Part shown: piece by piece, positions 7,861 through 14,535 of the stretch
How positions within the stretch are numbered: the stretch's first letter is position 1
How the letters are laid out: each line of letters starts with the position of its first letter
NCBI GenBank assembly: GCA_035628645.1
Contig: DASPJL010000058.1
Coordinates: forward strand, 1 to 22,063
Reading direction: 5' to 3'
Origin: DASPJL01 sp035628645
Lineage (GTDB): Bacteria; Bacteroidota; Bacteroidia; Cytophagales; Cyclobacteriaceae
DNA: 22,063 nucleotides
The notes under the pieces: generated by a model
Told to the model about the DNA's origin: nothing
Seen by the model: the letters and a program-made list of their open reading frames with translations, nothing else
The model's database searches: none
Position numbers and translations under genes: made by a program

Positions 7861-7880
7861 AAAAAAACTTTCTAAAAGTT
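7859..7880 (-). terminator. Possible terminator after the alpha/beta hydrolase gene
   Basis: On the minus strand AACTTT pairs with AAAGTT around a three-base loop, followed by a run of T (plus-strand A at 7859-7867). The stem has only one G-C pair per arm, so it would be weak. It lies about 45 bases after the hydrolase stop. Confidence 0.4.
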
Positions 7881-7924
7881 GGTTGAATATACCGAGTTAC
7901 GATCCAAATAACTTTTGGAAAATA

Positions 7925-8734
7925 TTACCCCAAGCTTGGTTCAAACCTTTTAAGAAAACCTACCAGCTTTTCATTAAATACTTTAGGATTTTCAAGGTTG
8001 GTCAGATGACCAGCATTAGGAATAATCTCAAGAGAAGCATTAGGAATTTTGTCTTTTAAATTTTCCGCAACGCTTAATGGCGTTACTGTATCATGCTCGC
8101 CCACAAGTATTAAAGTCGGGACTTTTATCTTTTTCAAGATGGAAGTAGTTTCTGAACGCCTTGCCATAGCATCTTGAGCGGATATAATCCCTTTGGAAGG
8201 ATTTTCAAGAATTTTATGCTCAAGTTCCTTCACCAGCTTTCCATTATTTTCCAACGTATTTTTACTTAAGACATTCTTTAAAAACTCCTGAGGATATCCC
8301 GGCAAGCCCTCCGACTCAATTTTTTTAATTGTTTCATACCTTTTTTTCCGTGCCTCTTCTGTATCCATTTCGCTTCTGGTATCACACAAAACCAGGCCTT
8401 TAATCCTATCCTTATATTTTTCGACGGCCTTCAAGGCGATATATCCTCCCATGGATAATCCACAAATTACCGCCTGGTCAATTTTTAAATCATCCATTAA
8501 GCCTATCAAATCATCTGCATGTTGTTCTATGGAATTGTTGCCGTTACCGAGATCACTTTTTCCAAACCCTCTTAAATCATAAACAATTATCCTTAAAAAA
8601 GGAGGCAAGCTTTCCATCTGAGGCTCCCACATGGTGTGATTAAATGGGAAACCATGAATGAAAATAATTGGCAGTCCATGAGGATGACCGCTTTCAATGT
8701 GGTTTAGAAGAATGTCGTTAACAATAACTTTCAT
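7925..8734 (-). CDS. Alpha/beta hydrolase
   Basis: A 269-aa alpha/beta-fold hydrolase counted from ATG 8734. A longer frame begins at an upstream TTG (8740), but ATG six bases later is the better start. It has an oxyanion HGFPFNH motif near residue 27, YDLRGFGKS after the next strand, the nucleophile elbow GLSMGG (S94), the acid in GEHDTVTP (D215) and the His in NAGHLTNLE (H243), a complete catalytic triad. A helical cap lies between about 120 and 195. The pattern is that of the 3-oxoadipate enol-lactonase-like / general esterase group, but no pathway neighbours support a specific substrate. Cytoplasmic; no signal peptide. Confidence 0.92.
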   Translation of the reverse strand: MKVIVNDILLNHIESGHPHGLPIIFIHGFPFNHTMWEPQMESLPPFLRIIVYDLRGFGKSDLGNGNNSIEQHADDLIGLMDDLKIDQAVICGLSMGGYIALKAVEKYKDRIKGLVLCDTRSEMDTEEARKKRYETIKKIESEGLPGYPQEFLKNVLSKNTLENNGKLVKELEHKILENPSKGIISAQDAMARRSETTSILKKIKVPTLILVGEHDTVTPLSVAENLKDKIPNASLEIIPNAGHLTNLENPKVFNEKLVGFLKRFEPSLG

Positions 8735-8880
8735 AGGCAAGAGATCTGGGTAAAAAGAAGTTGAAAAGGAGCTTTTGTTGGTTTTCCAGTAGAATTTCTA
8801 CATAAAAAGTCCTATTCGTGTTTAACGTTGAATTTAACTATCTAATTTAAAAAACGCAGGAAGTTTTGAAGGGTTTTTAA

Positions 8881-9201
8881 CTACTTTTTTAAATATTCCC
8901 ACCAGTTAAAGTTTTTCCTGGTCTTTAAATAATTTAGATCCCTTTCATTTGTATACGCTTCTTTTTCAAAAATAATATTTAGATAAGCTTCATTGTGATT
9001 CTTATATTTTATCAAGTTGGCCAGGTAGTTAAATAAGTAGAGAAGATAAAACGGGAAAATCAATAATTCCAATTGTTGCTTATGATGGATCAATTCGTGA
9101 TTTATCAAAAACTTATTTTGCTTGTATTTTTCATTAGCAAGGATTATGAACGGCCAGACAGCCATACCGGATACATTAAGTTTTTTAAAAACCAGGATCA
9201 T
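8881..9201 (-). CDS. Small HExxH membrane protein, putative zinc metallopeptidase-like
   Basis: A 106-aa protein with HELIHHKQQ (about residues 35-43), an HExxH zinc-site motif, followed by a hydrophobic segment (about 45-65) and a second acidic stretch FEKEAYTNE that could supply the third metal ligand, as in gluzincins. This arrangement (HELIHHKQ, membrane helix, then E) resembles the minimal core of membrane-bound M48/M56-type peptidases, but the protein is far smaller. The start MILVFKK follows GAGAAGAA, a purine-rich stretch that could serve as a binding site. It lies 35 bases after the EamA-like gene, probably in one transcript. I do not recognise a named family; activity is inferred from the motif only. 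Confidence 0.65.
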   Translation of the reverse strand: MILVFKKLNVSGMAVWPFIILANEKYKQNKFLINHELIHHKQQLELLIFPFYLLYLFNYLANLIKYKNHNEAYLNIIFEKEAYTNERDLNYLKTRKNFNWWEYLKK

Positions 9202-9236
9202 TTCTTCTCAATTATAATAAATGGCATACTGATAAA

Positions 9237-9692
9237 TCAGGAAGATTGTTGTTTTCCCAAAAAGAAAAAGAATATGGTAAGAATGGCTAAAATTATGGAG
9301 AGGATATAGTAAAAATTGAATTGTTCTTTCAGGATAACTATGCCAACAATAATTGACGTAGTCATAAAAGAAAGAATTGCATAAAGGATATAATAAGTAG
9401 CGCCAAATTTATTGTATAAGAAGTAGAAGCCGATATAGGTAATGGATATTCCTATTCCTGTAAACAAAATGGATTTATAATTTTGGGAAATGGCATTGTA
9501 AAAGTCAGGTTTGGGGAAAAAAAATGATACCAAGGAAAGGATCAGAATACCTAATAAAAGACTTAATATCAAAAATAGAAAGGGACTTTCAGAAGGAATT
9601 GACTTTCTTTGTCCATATACAAAAAGTGCATTTCCCACAGAAGCGATAAATGCAAAAACAAAAGCGCCGACTAAAGGATTTTTCATAGACAT
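9237..9692 (-). CDS. EamA/DMT-like membrane protein, single repeat
   Basis: A 151-aa integral membrane protein with about five hydrophobic segments (roughly 8-27, 37-58, 74-92, 97-116, 122-145). The C-terminal half (NKFGATYYILYAILSFM, then VILKEQFNFYYILSIILA) has the spacing and the conserved E of an EamA repeat in the drug/metabolite transporter superfamily. Classical EamA transporters have two such repeats and about 300 residues; this is half that, so it would have to work as a dimer like small multidrug-resistance proteins. Start at 9692 (ATGTCTATG) has two possible Met. Probably co-transcribed with the HExxH gene. Substrate unknown. Confidence 0.7.
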   Translation of the reverse strand: MSMKNPLVGAFVFAFIASVGNALFVYGQRKSIPSESPFLFLILSLLLGILILSLVSFFFPKPDFYNAISQNYKSILFTGIGISITYIGFYFLYNKFGATYYILYAILSFMTTSIIVGIVILKEQFNFYYILSIILAILTIFFFFLGKQQSS

Positions 9693-9766
9693 TGGTTAAG
9701 CATGTGAAAATAATAGATTTTTTGCTAAAAAAGGATGAGGTAAATTAAATGTTAAATTCTGAATTT

Positions 9767-9774
9767 TAACTTTG
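9767..9774 (+). promoter_or_regulatory. Candidate -7 element TAACTTTG of the cytochrome b5-like gene
   Basis: Exact TAnnTTTG match, 91 bases before the ATG at 9866. No clear -33 TTG was found. If used, the 5' leader would contain the whole 7-bp repeat tract at 9810-9861. Confidence 0.35.
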
Positions 9775-9809
9775 CAAAATTGGGCATATAGCTACTTGGG
9801 GTAAAAGCT

Positions 9810-9861
9810 CTGATTGCTGACACCTGACTGCTCATTGCTCAAACCCCAAACCCAGTACCCC
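9810..9861. repeat. Degenerate 7-bp tandem repeat in front of the cytochrome b5-like gene
   Basis: Read in sevens from 9810 the units are CTGATTG, CTGACAC, CTGACTG, CTCATTG, then CTC, and in the same register from 9841 AAACCCC, AAACCCA, GTACCCC. The start codon follows four bases after the tract. Unit sequence changes along the tract but the period stays seven. Confidence 0.75.
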
Positions 9862-9865
9862 TAAA

Positions 9866-10096
9866 ATGAAAGAATATACGCTTGCTCAGTTGGCATTAAG
9901 AAATGGTCAGGACAGAGAAGAAATATGGTGCGCTTATGAAGGATTTATATATGACGTATCCCGATCAAGGTTATGGCGAAATGGAAAACACTATGAACAT
10001 TGGGCCGGTCAGGATCTGACCGATGAACTTAAAGATGCTCCACATACGAAGACGGTTTTCGATAAGTTTGAGATTATCGGCAAGCTTAAAAAGTAG
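9866..10096 (+). CDS. Small cytochrome b5-like heme-binding protein
   Basis: A 76-aa soluble protein matching the minimal cytochrome b5/steroid-binding fold. The opening YTLAQLALRNGQ and IWCAYEGFIYDVS reproduce the first strands of the fold. H42 or H45 in GKHYEHWAGQDLTDEL and H60 in DAPH are candidate axial heme ligands; the usual HPGG is replaced by a shorter loop. No signal peptide or membrane segment is present, so it is probably cytoplasmic. Related stand-alone domains occur in several bacteria with no known partner. No reductase or desaturase is adjacent. The ATG at 9866 is preceded by CCCCTAAA with no Shine-Dalgarno. Confidence 0.8.
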   Translation: MKEYTLAQLALRNGQDREEIWCAYEGFIYDVSRSRLWRNGKHYEHWAGQDLTDELKDAPHTKTVFDKFEIIGKLKK

Positions 10097-10141
10097 AAAT
10101 TTCCTTATTCTCAGCTCTAATTTATTTCCTATCAATTCTTA

Positions 10142-10149
10142 TATATTTG
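10142..10149 (+). promoter_or_regulatory. -7 promoter element of panB (TATATTTG)
   Basis: Exact TAnnTTTG match, 28 bases before the panB ATG, between it and the preceding stop at 10096. No good -33 TTG is seen. It suggests that panB and the two genes behind it start their own transcript. Confidence 0.5.
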
Positions 10150-10177
10150 CCGTTATTAACAAACTAAGTTTATTCCC

Positions 10178-10996
10178 ATGTCAGTATCAAAATCAGACCT
10201 AAAAAGAGTGACTACTCATCGTCTCCAGGAGATGAAAAACAGGGGAGAAAAAATTTCCATGCTTACCGCCTATGACTATTCGCTGGCAAAGATCATTGAT
10301 GGAGCCGGAATTGATGTGATACTGGTAGGAGATTCTGCCTCGAATGTGATGGCTGGCAATGAAACAACCTTGCCCATCACGCTGGACCAGATGATTTATC
10401 ATGCTTCCTCTGTAGTACGGGCAATCAGCAGGGCATTTGTCATTGTGGATCTTCCTTTTGGTTCTTATCAGGGCAATTCCTCGGAAGCTTTAAGGTCGGC
10501 CATCAGGATAATGAAGGAATCAGGAGCACATGCGGTAAAAATGGAAGGCGGTGCAGAAATTAAAGAATCGGTAATCAGGATCCTAAGCGCAGGAATTCCT
10601 GTGATGGGCCATTTGGGATTAACGCCTCAATCGATATATAAATTCGGCACTTATACGGTAAGAGCAAAAGAGGAAGAAGAAGCCAAAAAACTGGTAGACG
10701 ACGCACATATTCTCGAAGAATGCGGTTGCTTTGGAATTGTGCTGGAGAAAATCCCTGCTGAATTGGCAAAGAGGGTTACTTCAGAATTAATGATCCCAAC
10801 CATAGGCATCGGTGCAGGTCAATATGTAGATGGTCAGGTATTGGTCCTTCACGATATGTTAGGAATTACACAAGAATTCAAACCAAGGTTTTTAAGAAGA
10901 TATCTTGATCTAAATGATTTAATAACAAAAGCCGTTTCACAATACGTAGGGGACATAAAAAACAAAGATTTTCCCAACGAGAAAGAATGTTATTAA
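10178..10996 (+). CDS. panB: 3-methyl-2-oxobutanoate hydroxymethyltransferase
   Basis: A 272-aa cytoplasmic enzyme that transfers a hydroxymethyl group from 5,10-methylene-tetrahydrofolate to 2-oxoisovalerate, giving ketopantoate, the first committed step of pantothenate and CoA synthesis. It is a TIM barrel: LTAYDYS (29-35), VGDSASNVMAG with the metal ligand D52, D91 in VDLPFGSY, K121 in VKMEGG, GHLGLTPQS (144-152) and the catalytic E190 in VLEKIP. The length is close to other PanB proteins. No panC, panD or panE is in the window. It is followed after 10 bases by the phosphatase gene. Confidence 0.97.
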   Translation: MSVSKSDLKRVTTHRLQEMKNRGEKISMLTAYDYSLAKIIDGAGIDVILVGDSASNVMAGNETTLPITLDQMIYHASSVVRAISRAFVIVDLPFGSYQGNSSEALRSAIRIMKESGAHAVKMEGGAEIKESVIRILSAGIPVMGHLGLTPQSIYKFGTYTVRAKEEEEAKKLVDDAHILEECGCFGIVLEKIPAELAKRVTSELMIPTIGIGAGQYVDGQVLVLHDMLGITQEFKPRFLRRYLDLNDLITKAVSQYVGDIKNKDFPNEKECY

Positions 10997-11006
10997 ACCC
11001 GGGGTA

Positions 11007-11702
11007 ATGTCGAGATACGCTATAGGAGATATTCATGGATGTGTAAAGACTTTTAAAAGTTTAGTTGAGGAAGGTCTTAAATTAAAGAAAGAAGATACCC
11101 TATACCTCCTTGGTGATTTAGTAAATAAAGGTCCGGATAGTCGTGGGGTCATGGACTACATATTTCTATTAAAAAAAGAAAATTATAACATCATAAGCCT
11201 CAGGGGAAATCATGATCAAATGTTCCTGAATGCTTATTATGGAAAAATTGCGCATTACTGGACAACTGAATTTGGAGGCCCGAAGACAATAAAAAGTTTC
11301 GAAGTGGATAATGTGGAAGATATTCCCATTCAGTATTTTGATTTTATAAAAGATATGCCCTATTTCCTTGAGCTGGATAATTGTTTTTTAGTTCACGCCG
11401 GATTCAATTTTGAAGTGGGAAATCCCCTATTAGATATAAGGGCGATGATGCATTCGAGAAAATTTAAGTTGGATGCTGAGCAATTGGGAGGAAAAAGATT
11501 AATTCATGGTCATGTGCCAACCCCATTATCTGAAATAAAATATGCGGCTGAAGATGCTTCGCCTGAGATTAATTTAGATGGAGGATGCGTTTATTTTCTT
11601 AATGACGATTTGGGCTCCTTGGTTGGGATGAACATAGATACGACAGAACTGTTTGTTAAGGAAAATATCGACAAACCTTATCCTATAGATATAAAAAATT
11701 AA
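11007..11702 (+). CDS. PP1-like serine/threonine protein phosphatase or related metallophosphoesterase
   Basis: A 231-aa calcineurin-type metallophosphoesterase. The dinuclear metal motifs are all present: GDIHG (7-11), LGDLVNKGPDS with D37, RGNHD (66-70), a later LVHAGF and LIHGHVPT. This is the layout of bacterial PPP-family phosphatases (PrpA/PrpB-like), which also act on Ap4A-type nucleotides in some species. Cytoplasmic, no signal peptide. The start has GGGG a few bases upstream, one of the few plausible ribosome-binding sites here. It lies 10 bases after panB and four bases before the next gene, forming a three-gene unit. Substrate not decidable from sequence. Confidence 0.9.
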   Translation: MSRYAIGDIHGCVKTFKSLVEEGLKLKKEDTLYLLGDLVNKGPDSRGVMDYIFLLKKENYNIISLRGNHDQMFLNAYYGKIAHYWTTEFGGPKTIKSFEVDNVEDIPIQYFDFIKDMPYFLELDNCFLVHAGFNFEVGNPLLDIRAMMHSRKFKLDAEQLGGKRLIHGHVPTPLSEIKYAAEDASPEINLDGGCVYFLNDDLGSLVGMNIDTTELFVKENIDKPYPIDIKN

Positions 11703-11706
11703 AACA

Positions 11707-12594
11707 ATGACCAGGTTGAATAAGCGTTTTTCCGTGCTGAAGTTTTTCCTCCTTGGGATCATCTTGGTGTCCTTTGGTTTTAGGCTATTTGAAAACAAAC
11801 CTTTAATAGTAGAAAACAACAAAGCTGCCTTGACCTATCACCTGAAAGGAGGTGAATTAAAAGATTTTCATTTAAAACCAAATGGATTAAACCCGTTTTC
11901 TGTTTTGCAGGGAGAGCTGGGCAATGCTTATTTGTCTATTAACGCTGTGCCCGACTCCAACATGGTAGTTTGGGATCTGGTAAATTCTCCTATTCTTAAA
12001 AACAAAACAATGGAGTTTATGATGAAGGCAGACTTTTTGAAAGATAAGATTACAGTAAAAAGGCAGGTGAGGCTGGAAAGCGGGAAAACCGGATTTCATG
12101 TTAAAGAATCGTTCTTTAATTATGATGTTGCGGAAAAAGCAATTAAACCTTCTCAACATATCTCCCTCAATCCTGAACTACTGAACAATGCAATGATTTA
12201 TTCAAATGTAGAATTGGCGCTTCCTAAAAATATAGCCTCTAAGAAACCACGGGCATTTGACAAAATCAAAGATGAATCTTCTTTACATTGGATAGTAATC
12301 GCAAATGCTGATAAAAATCTTTTACTGGGATACGTCTGGACTGGAAATGATTATTCAAAGGTAATCATTGAAAACTCCGCAAACGGCGCCTTTTTGTCTT
12401 TAATGGAAAAAGATGAAGAGCAAAAACCATTGGAATCTAAAGGTGAAAGGTCCAAAAGCTACTTTTGTTTTCTCCAGGAAATAAGTGATGGATTTAAAAA
12501 AGTATCTACCATTCATCCGGTAAAGGGTAGAATTATATTGGAAACTTCAGATCAAAAACAGAGATTTGATTTAGGAAAAACGTTGGAAATGTGA
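11707..12594 (+). CDS. Exported or anchored protein of unknown function, possibly mutarotase-like beta fold
   Basis: A 295-aa protein with a basic N-terminus and a hydrophobic stretch (about 12-25, FFLLGIILVSFGF) that may be a signal peptide or anchor. The rest is beta-rich with several short motifs (LKGGELKDFHLKP, LHWIVIANADKNLLLGYVW) reminiscent of the supersandwich fold of aldose-epimerase-like proteins, but no catalytic His/Glu pair can be placed, so this is a weak suggestion. It starts four bases after the phosphatase stop and is surely co-transcribed. I do not recognise a family. No known link between it, PanB and the phosphatase is visible. Confidence 0.75.
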   Translation: MTRLNKRFSVLKFFLLGIILVSFGFRLFENKPLIVENNKAALTYHLKGGELKDFHLKPNGLNPFSVLQGELGNAYLSINAVPDSNMVVWDLVNSPILKNKTMEFMMKADFLKDKITVKRQVRLESGKTGFHVKESFFNYDVAEKAIKPSQHISLNPELLNNAMIYSNVELALPKNIASKKPRAFDKIKDESSLHWIVIANADKNLLLGYVWTGNDYSKVIIENSANGAFLSLMEKDEEQKPLESKGERSKSYFCFLQEISDGFKKVSTIHPVKGRIILETSDQKQRFDLGKTLEM

Positions 12595-12712
12595 CAATGG
12601 GTTTATGTGATAATATGCTAATTATGAAATGCCACATAAAATAAACCTTATTAAAGTTGACGGATGATACTTGAACCTTGCTAAGGAGAAGCACAATACA
12701 AGGCAATAAAAA

Positions 12713-12793
12713 TTAAAACAATTGACAATTTAAGGGAAGTAACTAAGAAGTTGCAAGCAAACTTCCCCGAACCTAGAACCTTATACCCCGAAT
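12713..12793. repeat. Degenerate 7-bp tandem tract with a hairpin, upstream of the tudor-like gene
   Basis: The last units before the start codon, read in sevens from 12767, are CCGAACC, TAGAACC, TTATACC, CCGAATA. In the same register upstream, ACAATTG and ACAATTT are adjacent and A is favoured at the fourth position of most units. Within it GGGAAGT (12734-12740) and ACTTCCC (12761-12767) form a perfect 7-bp stem around a 20-base loop. The proximal part is clear; the distal part is weak. Confidence 0.5.
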
Positions 12794-13333
12794 ATGAAAG
12801 AATATAAAGCAGGCACTACAGTAGAACATCCAAGATATGGAGACGGTGTGATTTATAAAGTGAATCTCACCAATTATGAAATCATTTTTGAAAGAGGCGG
12901 TAAGATCCAGTTTTCCAAGTCAAACGAAGATCTGATAATTAAGGAAGCTGTGGAGGTAGAAGGTACCCAAACAGGACTGGATTTAGCAAAAATTGAAGAG
13001 GTAATTACTTATGTTTTGGAAAAGCATGAAGTGCTGATTGAAAATGTTCCTTTGGGAGAAAAATGGTCCGGAGGCACTTTGATTTTACAGCCGTCTTCTT
13101 CCAGCCTTAAACCTAAAGAAATTCCGATTGAGACTTTTTTCCATAAAATTGTGATGGTTCGTGACAGGCTCAGGGTGTTGGAGCAAAACATCAATAGTCA
13201 TTCCAAATTGACCGATGAAGACAAAGTGAATCTTCAGCAATATATTACCCGGATCTATGGCAGTTTGACGACCTTCAATATTTTATTTAAAGAAAAAGAC
13301 CACTACTTCGCTGGTGCGGGCGAGAAGGGCTGA
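12794..13333 (+). CDS. Conserved-looking protein with tudor/CarD-like N-terminal domain
   Basis: A 179-aa soluble protein. Residues about 5-50 (GTTVEHPRYGDGVIYKV, then YEIIFERGGKIQF) follow the pattern of the small SH3/tudor-like beta barrel found at the C-terminus of UvrD/PcrA helicases and the start of CarD-type RNA-polymerase binders: a basic His-x-x-Tyr-Gly-x-Gly turn and paired strands. The remainder is helical with a long coiled-coil-prone segment (about 115-160, MVRDRLRVLEQNI). No catalytic motif is present. A role in binding nucleic acid or RNA polymerase is a guess from the N-terminal pattern. The gene has a leader with a 7-bp repeat tract and hairpin, and is convergent with vapC, 17 bases apart. 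Confidence 0.75.
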   Translation: MKEYKAGTTVEHPRYGDGVIYKVNLTNYEIIFERGGKIQFSKSNEDLIIKEAVEVEGTQTGLDLAKIEEVITYVLEKHEVLIENVPLGEKWSGGTLILQPSSSSLKPKEIPIETFFHKIVMVRDRLRVLEQNINSHSKLTDEDKVNLQQYITRIYGSLTTFNILFKEKDHYFAGAGEKG

Positions 13334-13350
13334 TTTACAAAGTCAATGAA

Positions 13351-13743
13351 TTATTCTATTGTTCTAAGAGGAAATTCTTTAGAAATAAAATCAAAATCTT
13401 TATCGAGATATAAAATTGGTAAATCAAAGTGAAGGCAGTAATAGGCTATTAAACAATCTTGACTTTTTCTAATTGTAATTCCTTTTGCTCTCAAGCTTCT
13501 ATTTAAACCCGCCGCTTGTATAGCGGCTGTAACGGGATCCAGGGGAAGTATGAATAATTGAAGCATTTCTTTTTTTAATTTTTCTGCTTCCTTTTCATAC
13601 CTAAATCCTTGCAGTACTTCCTGCATAATTGTAGGAATCAAGGCGATGTCATTATTGTGAAGATGAAAATGAAAAGTATTCATTTTCTTATTTTTTCCCC
13701 CTTTAAGGTAATCTATCCAAATCGAACTATCCGCTACTATCAT
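13351..13743 (-). CDS. vapC: VapC-type PIN-domain toxin
   Basis: A 130-aa PIN-domain ribonuclease, the toxin of a type II system. The acidic Mg2+ site is complete: D5 in MIVADSS, E42 in IMQEVLQG, D96 in SQDCLIAYYC and D114/D116 in LYLDKDFDF. The length is standard. Its ATG overlaps the antitoxin TAA by one base (TAATG at 13741-13745), so translation is coupled. PIN toxins of this group cut tRNA or rRNA; the target cannot be read from the sequence. It ends 17 bases from the convergent upstream neighbour. It lacks any sign of truncation and should be active. Confidence 0.93.
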   Translation of the reverse strand: MIVADSSIWIDYLKGGKNKKMNTFHFHLHNNDIALIPTIMQEVLQGFRYEKEAEKLKKEMLQLFILPLDPVTAAIQAAGLNRSLRAKGITIRKSQDCLIAYYCLHFDLPILYLDKDFDFISKEFPLRTIE

Positions 13744-13922
13744 TACTCGTTATACCCAGGCCAAAAAATCACTTTGCCCCTCATTTTTGCAATATTTAAT
13801 TGAGCATGTCTTCTTACAAATTCTTCCAGCGCTTTATGAACTACCTCCTTTTTGGTTTTTGTATTACTGATTTCCATTGCTTTAGCAATCAAATCATCAT
13901 CTAAATCAATATTTGTCCTCAT
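13743..13922 (-). CDS. vapB: VapB-type antitoxin, 59 aa
   Basis: A 59-aa protein beginning MRTNIDLDDDLIAKAMEIS. Residues 1-45 match the ribbon-helix-helix DNA-binding fold of VapB (strand RTNIDLDD, then two helices, the second with KKEVVHKALEEF). The tail after residue 46 (KMRGKVIFWPGYNE) fits the toxin-binding peptide that occupies the PIN active site in VapB proteins. It begins immediately after a -7 promoter element and shares one base with vapC. As in other VapBC systems the complex would repress its own promoter; the AT-rich segment just upstream is the likely operator. Confidence 0.9.
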   Translation of the reverse strand: MRTNIDLDDDLIAKAMEISNTKTKKEVVHKALEEFVRRHAQLNIAKMRGKVIFWPGYNE

Positions 13923-13926
13923 ACAC

Positions 13927-13955
13927 CAAATTTATAATTTATACACAAAGAACAA
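13927..13955 (-). promoter_or_regulatory. vapBC promoter: TTG-N18-TAAATTTG, four bases from the ATG
   Basis: On the minus strand TTG, an 18-base spacer and TAAATTTG form a full Bacteroidota promoter (consensus -33 TTG and -7 TAnnTTTG). The -7 element ends four bases before the vapB ATG, so the mRNA should be leaderless or nearly so. The spacer holds TATAAATTA-type sequence that could be part of a VapBC operator. Confidence 0.6.
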
Positions 13956-14110
13956 TTTTTTATTCTAAAATAACTTTCAAGACATAATTATTTTGCAAGT
14001 CACATTTCCTTTCATCGACAAAATTTTAAGATTCGTCTTCTAATCCATTTTTAGATAGCTTTTCATTAATAATCTGGTTAAATTAGAATAGAACTTCCTG
14101 CTAGCAAATT

Positions 14111-14127
14111 ATAGAGACTAACTCTAT
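14111..14127. promoter_or_regulatory. Short inverted repeat upstream of the T9SS-domain gene
   Basis: ATAGAG and CTCTAT form a perfect 6-bp inverted repeat around ACTAA, 33 bases before the ATG at 14161. It could be an operator or a leader stem. No promoter match was found next to it. Confidence 0.25.
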
Positions 14128-14160
14128 TTAAAAGGTACTAATACTTAAACTAATTAGACC

Positions 14161-14535
14161 ATGGCGACTTATAACCCTCGCTTTATTGTTGTTTTGGCAT
14201 TAAGCTACTTTAGCGTCTTTAGCTCTTACGCGCTAACCAATGAGTCTTTTGATTTTGATAAAGACACTATCAATACAAGCATAGGAATATTTCCCGCCTC
14301 CGCTAAACATGACCATAAAACAGTATTAACATTTACCATAGTCAACCCAACAAAAGTCACTATAAAAATTTTTGACGTAGATGGACGTGAAGTGGCATAT
14401 TTATTTGAAAGAAATATACCTGCCGGTTCTTTTGAATTGTTTTTGGAAACAAAGAACATGAAAAAAGGAATGTATTACTGTAAATTTTTTACTGGCGAGA
14501 AAATACCTATGAAAAAAATGATTATCGTCGAATAA
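14161..14535 (+). CDS. Small exported protein consisting mainly of a T9SS-type C-terminal sorting domain
   Basis: A 124-aa protein. Residues 1-24 form a signal peptide ending SSYA. After a short linker, residues about 55-124 match the type A T9SS C-terminal domain: VNPTKVTIKIFDVDGREV, then an IPAGSFELFLET strand pair, MKKGMYYCKFF and a final MKKMIIVE. In Bacteroidota such domains are normally the last 70-90 residues of large secreted proteins, recognised by the outer-membrane translocon and removed by the sortase PorU. Here almost no cargo precedes it (about 30 residues). It may be the remnant of a longer gene or a genuine mini-substrate. The start ATG is the first codon of the signal peptide. 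Low-complexity AT DNA surrounds it on both sides. Confidence 0.8.
   Translation: MATYNPRFIVVLALSYFSVFSSYALTNESFDFDKDTINTSIGIFPASAKHDHKTVLTFTIVNPTKVTIKIFDVDGREVAYLFERNIPAGSFELFLETKNMKKGMYYCKFFTGEKIPMKKMIIVE

Noticed and set aside
9073..9309. Plus-strand 78-aa frame across the HExxH and EamA-like genes
   Set aside because: It runs antisense to two better-supported genes and shows no motif.
10178..12594. A functional module of panB, phosphatase and the exported protein
   Set aside because: They are clearly packed as one transcript, but nothing in the sequences links their biochemistry, so a shared pathway is not claimed.
13609..13803. Plus-strand 64-aa frame over vapBC
   Set aside because: Antisense to vapB and vapC, which have complete family motifs and coupled start and stop codons.
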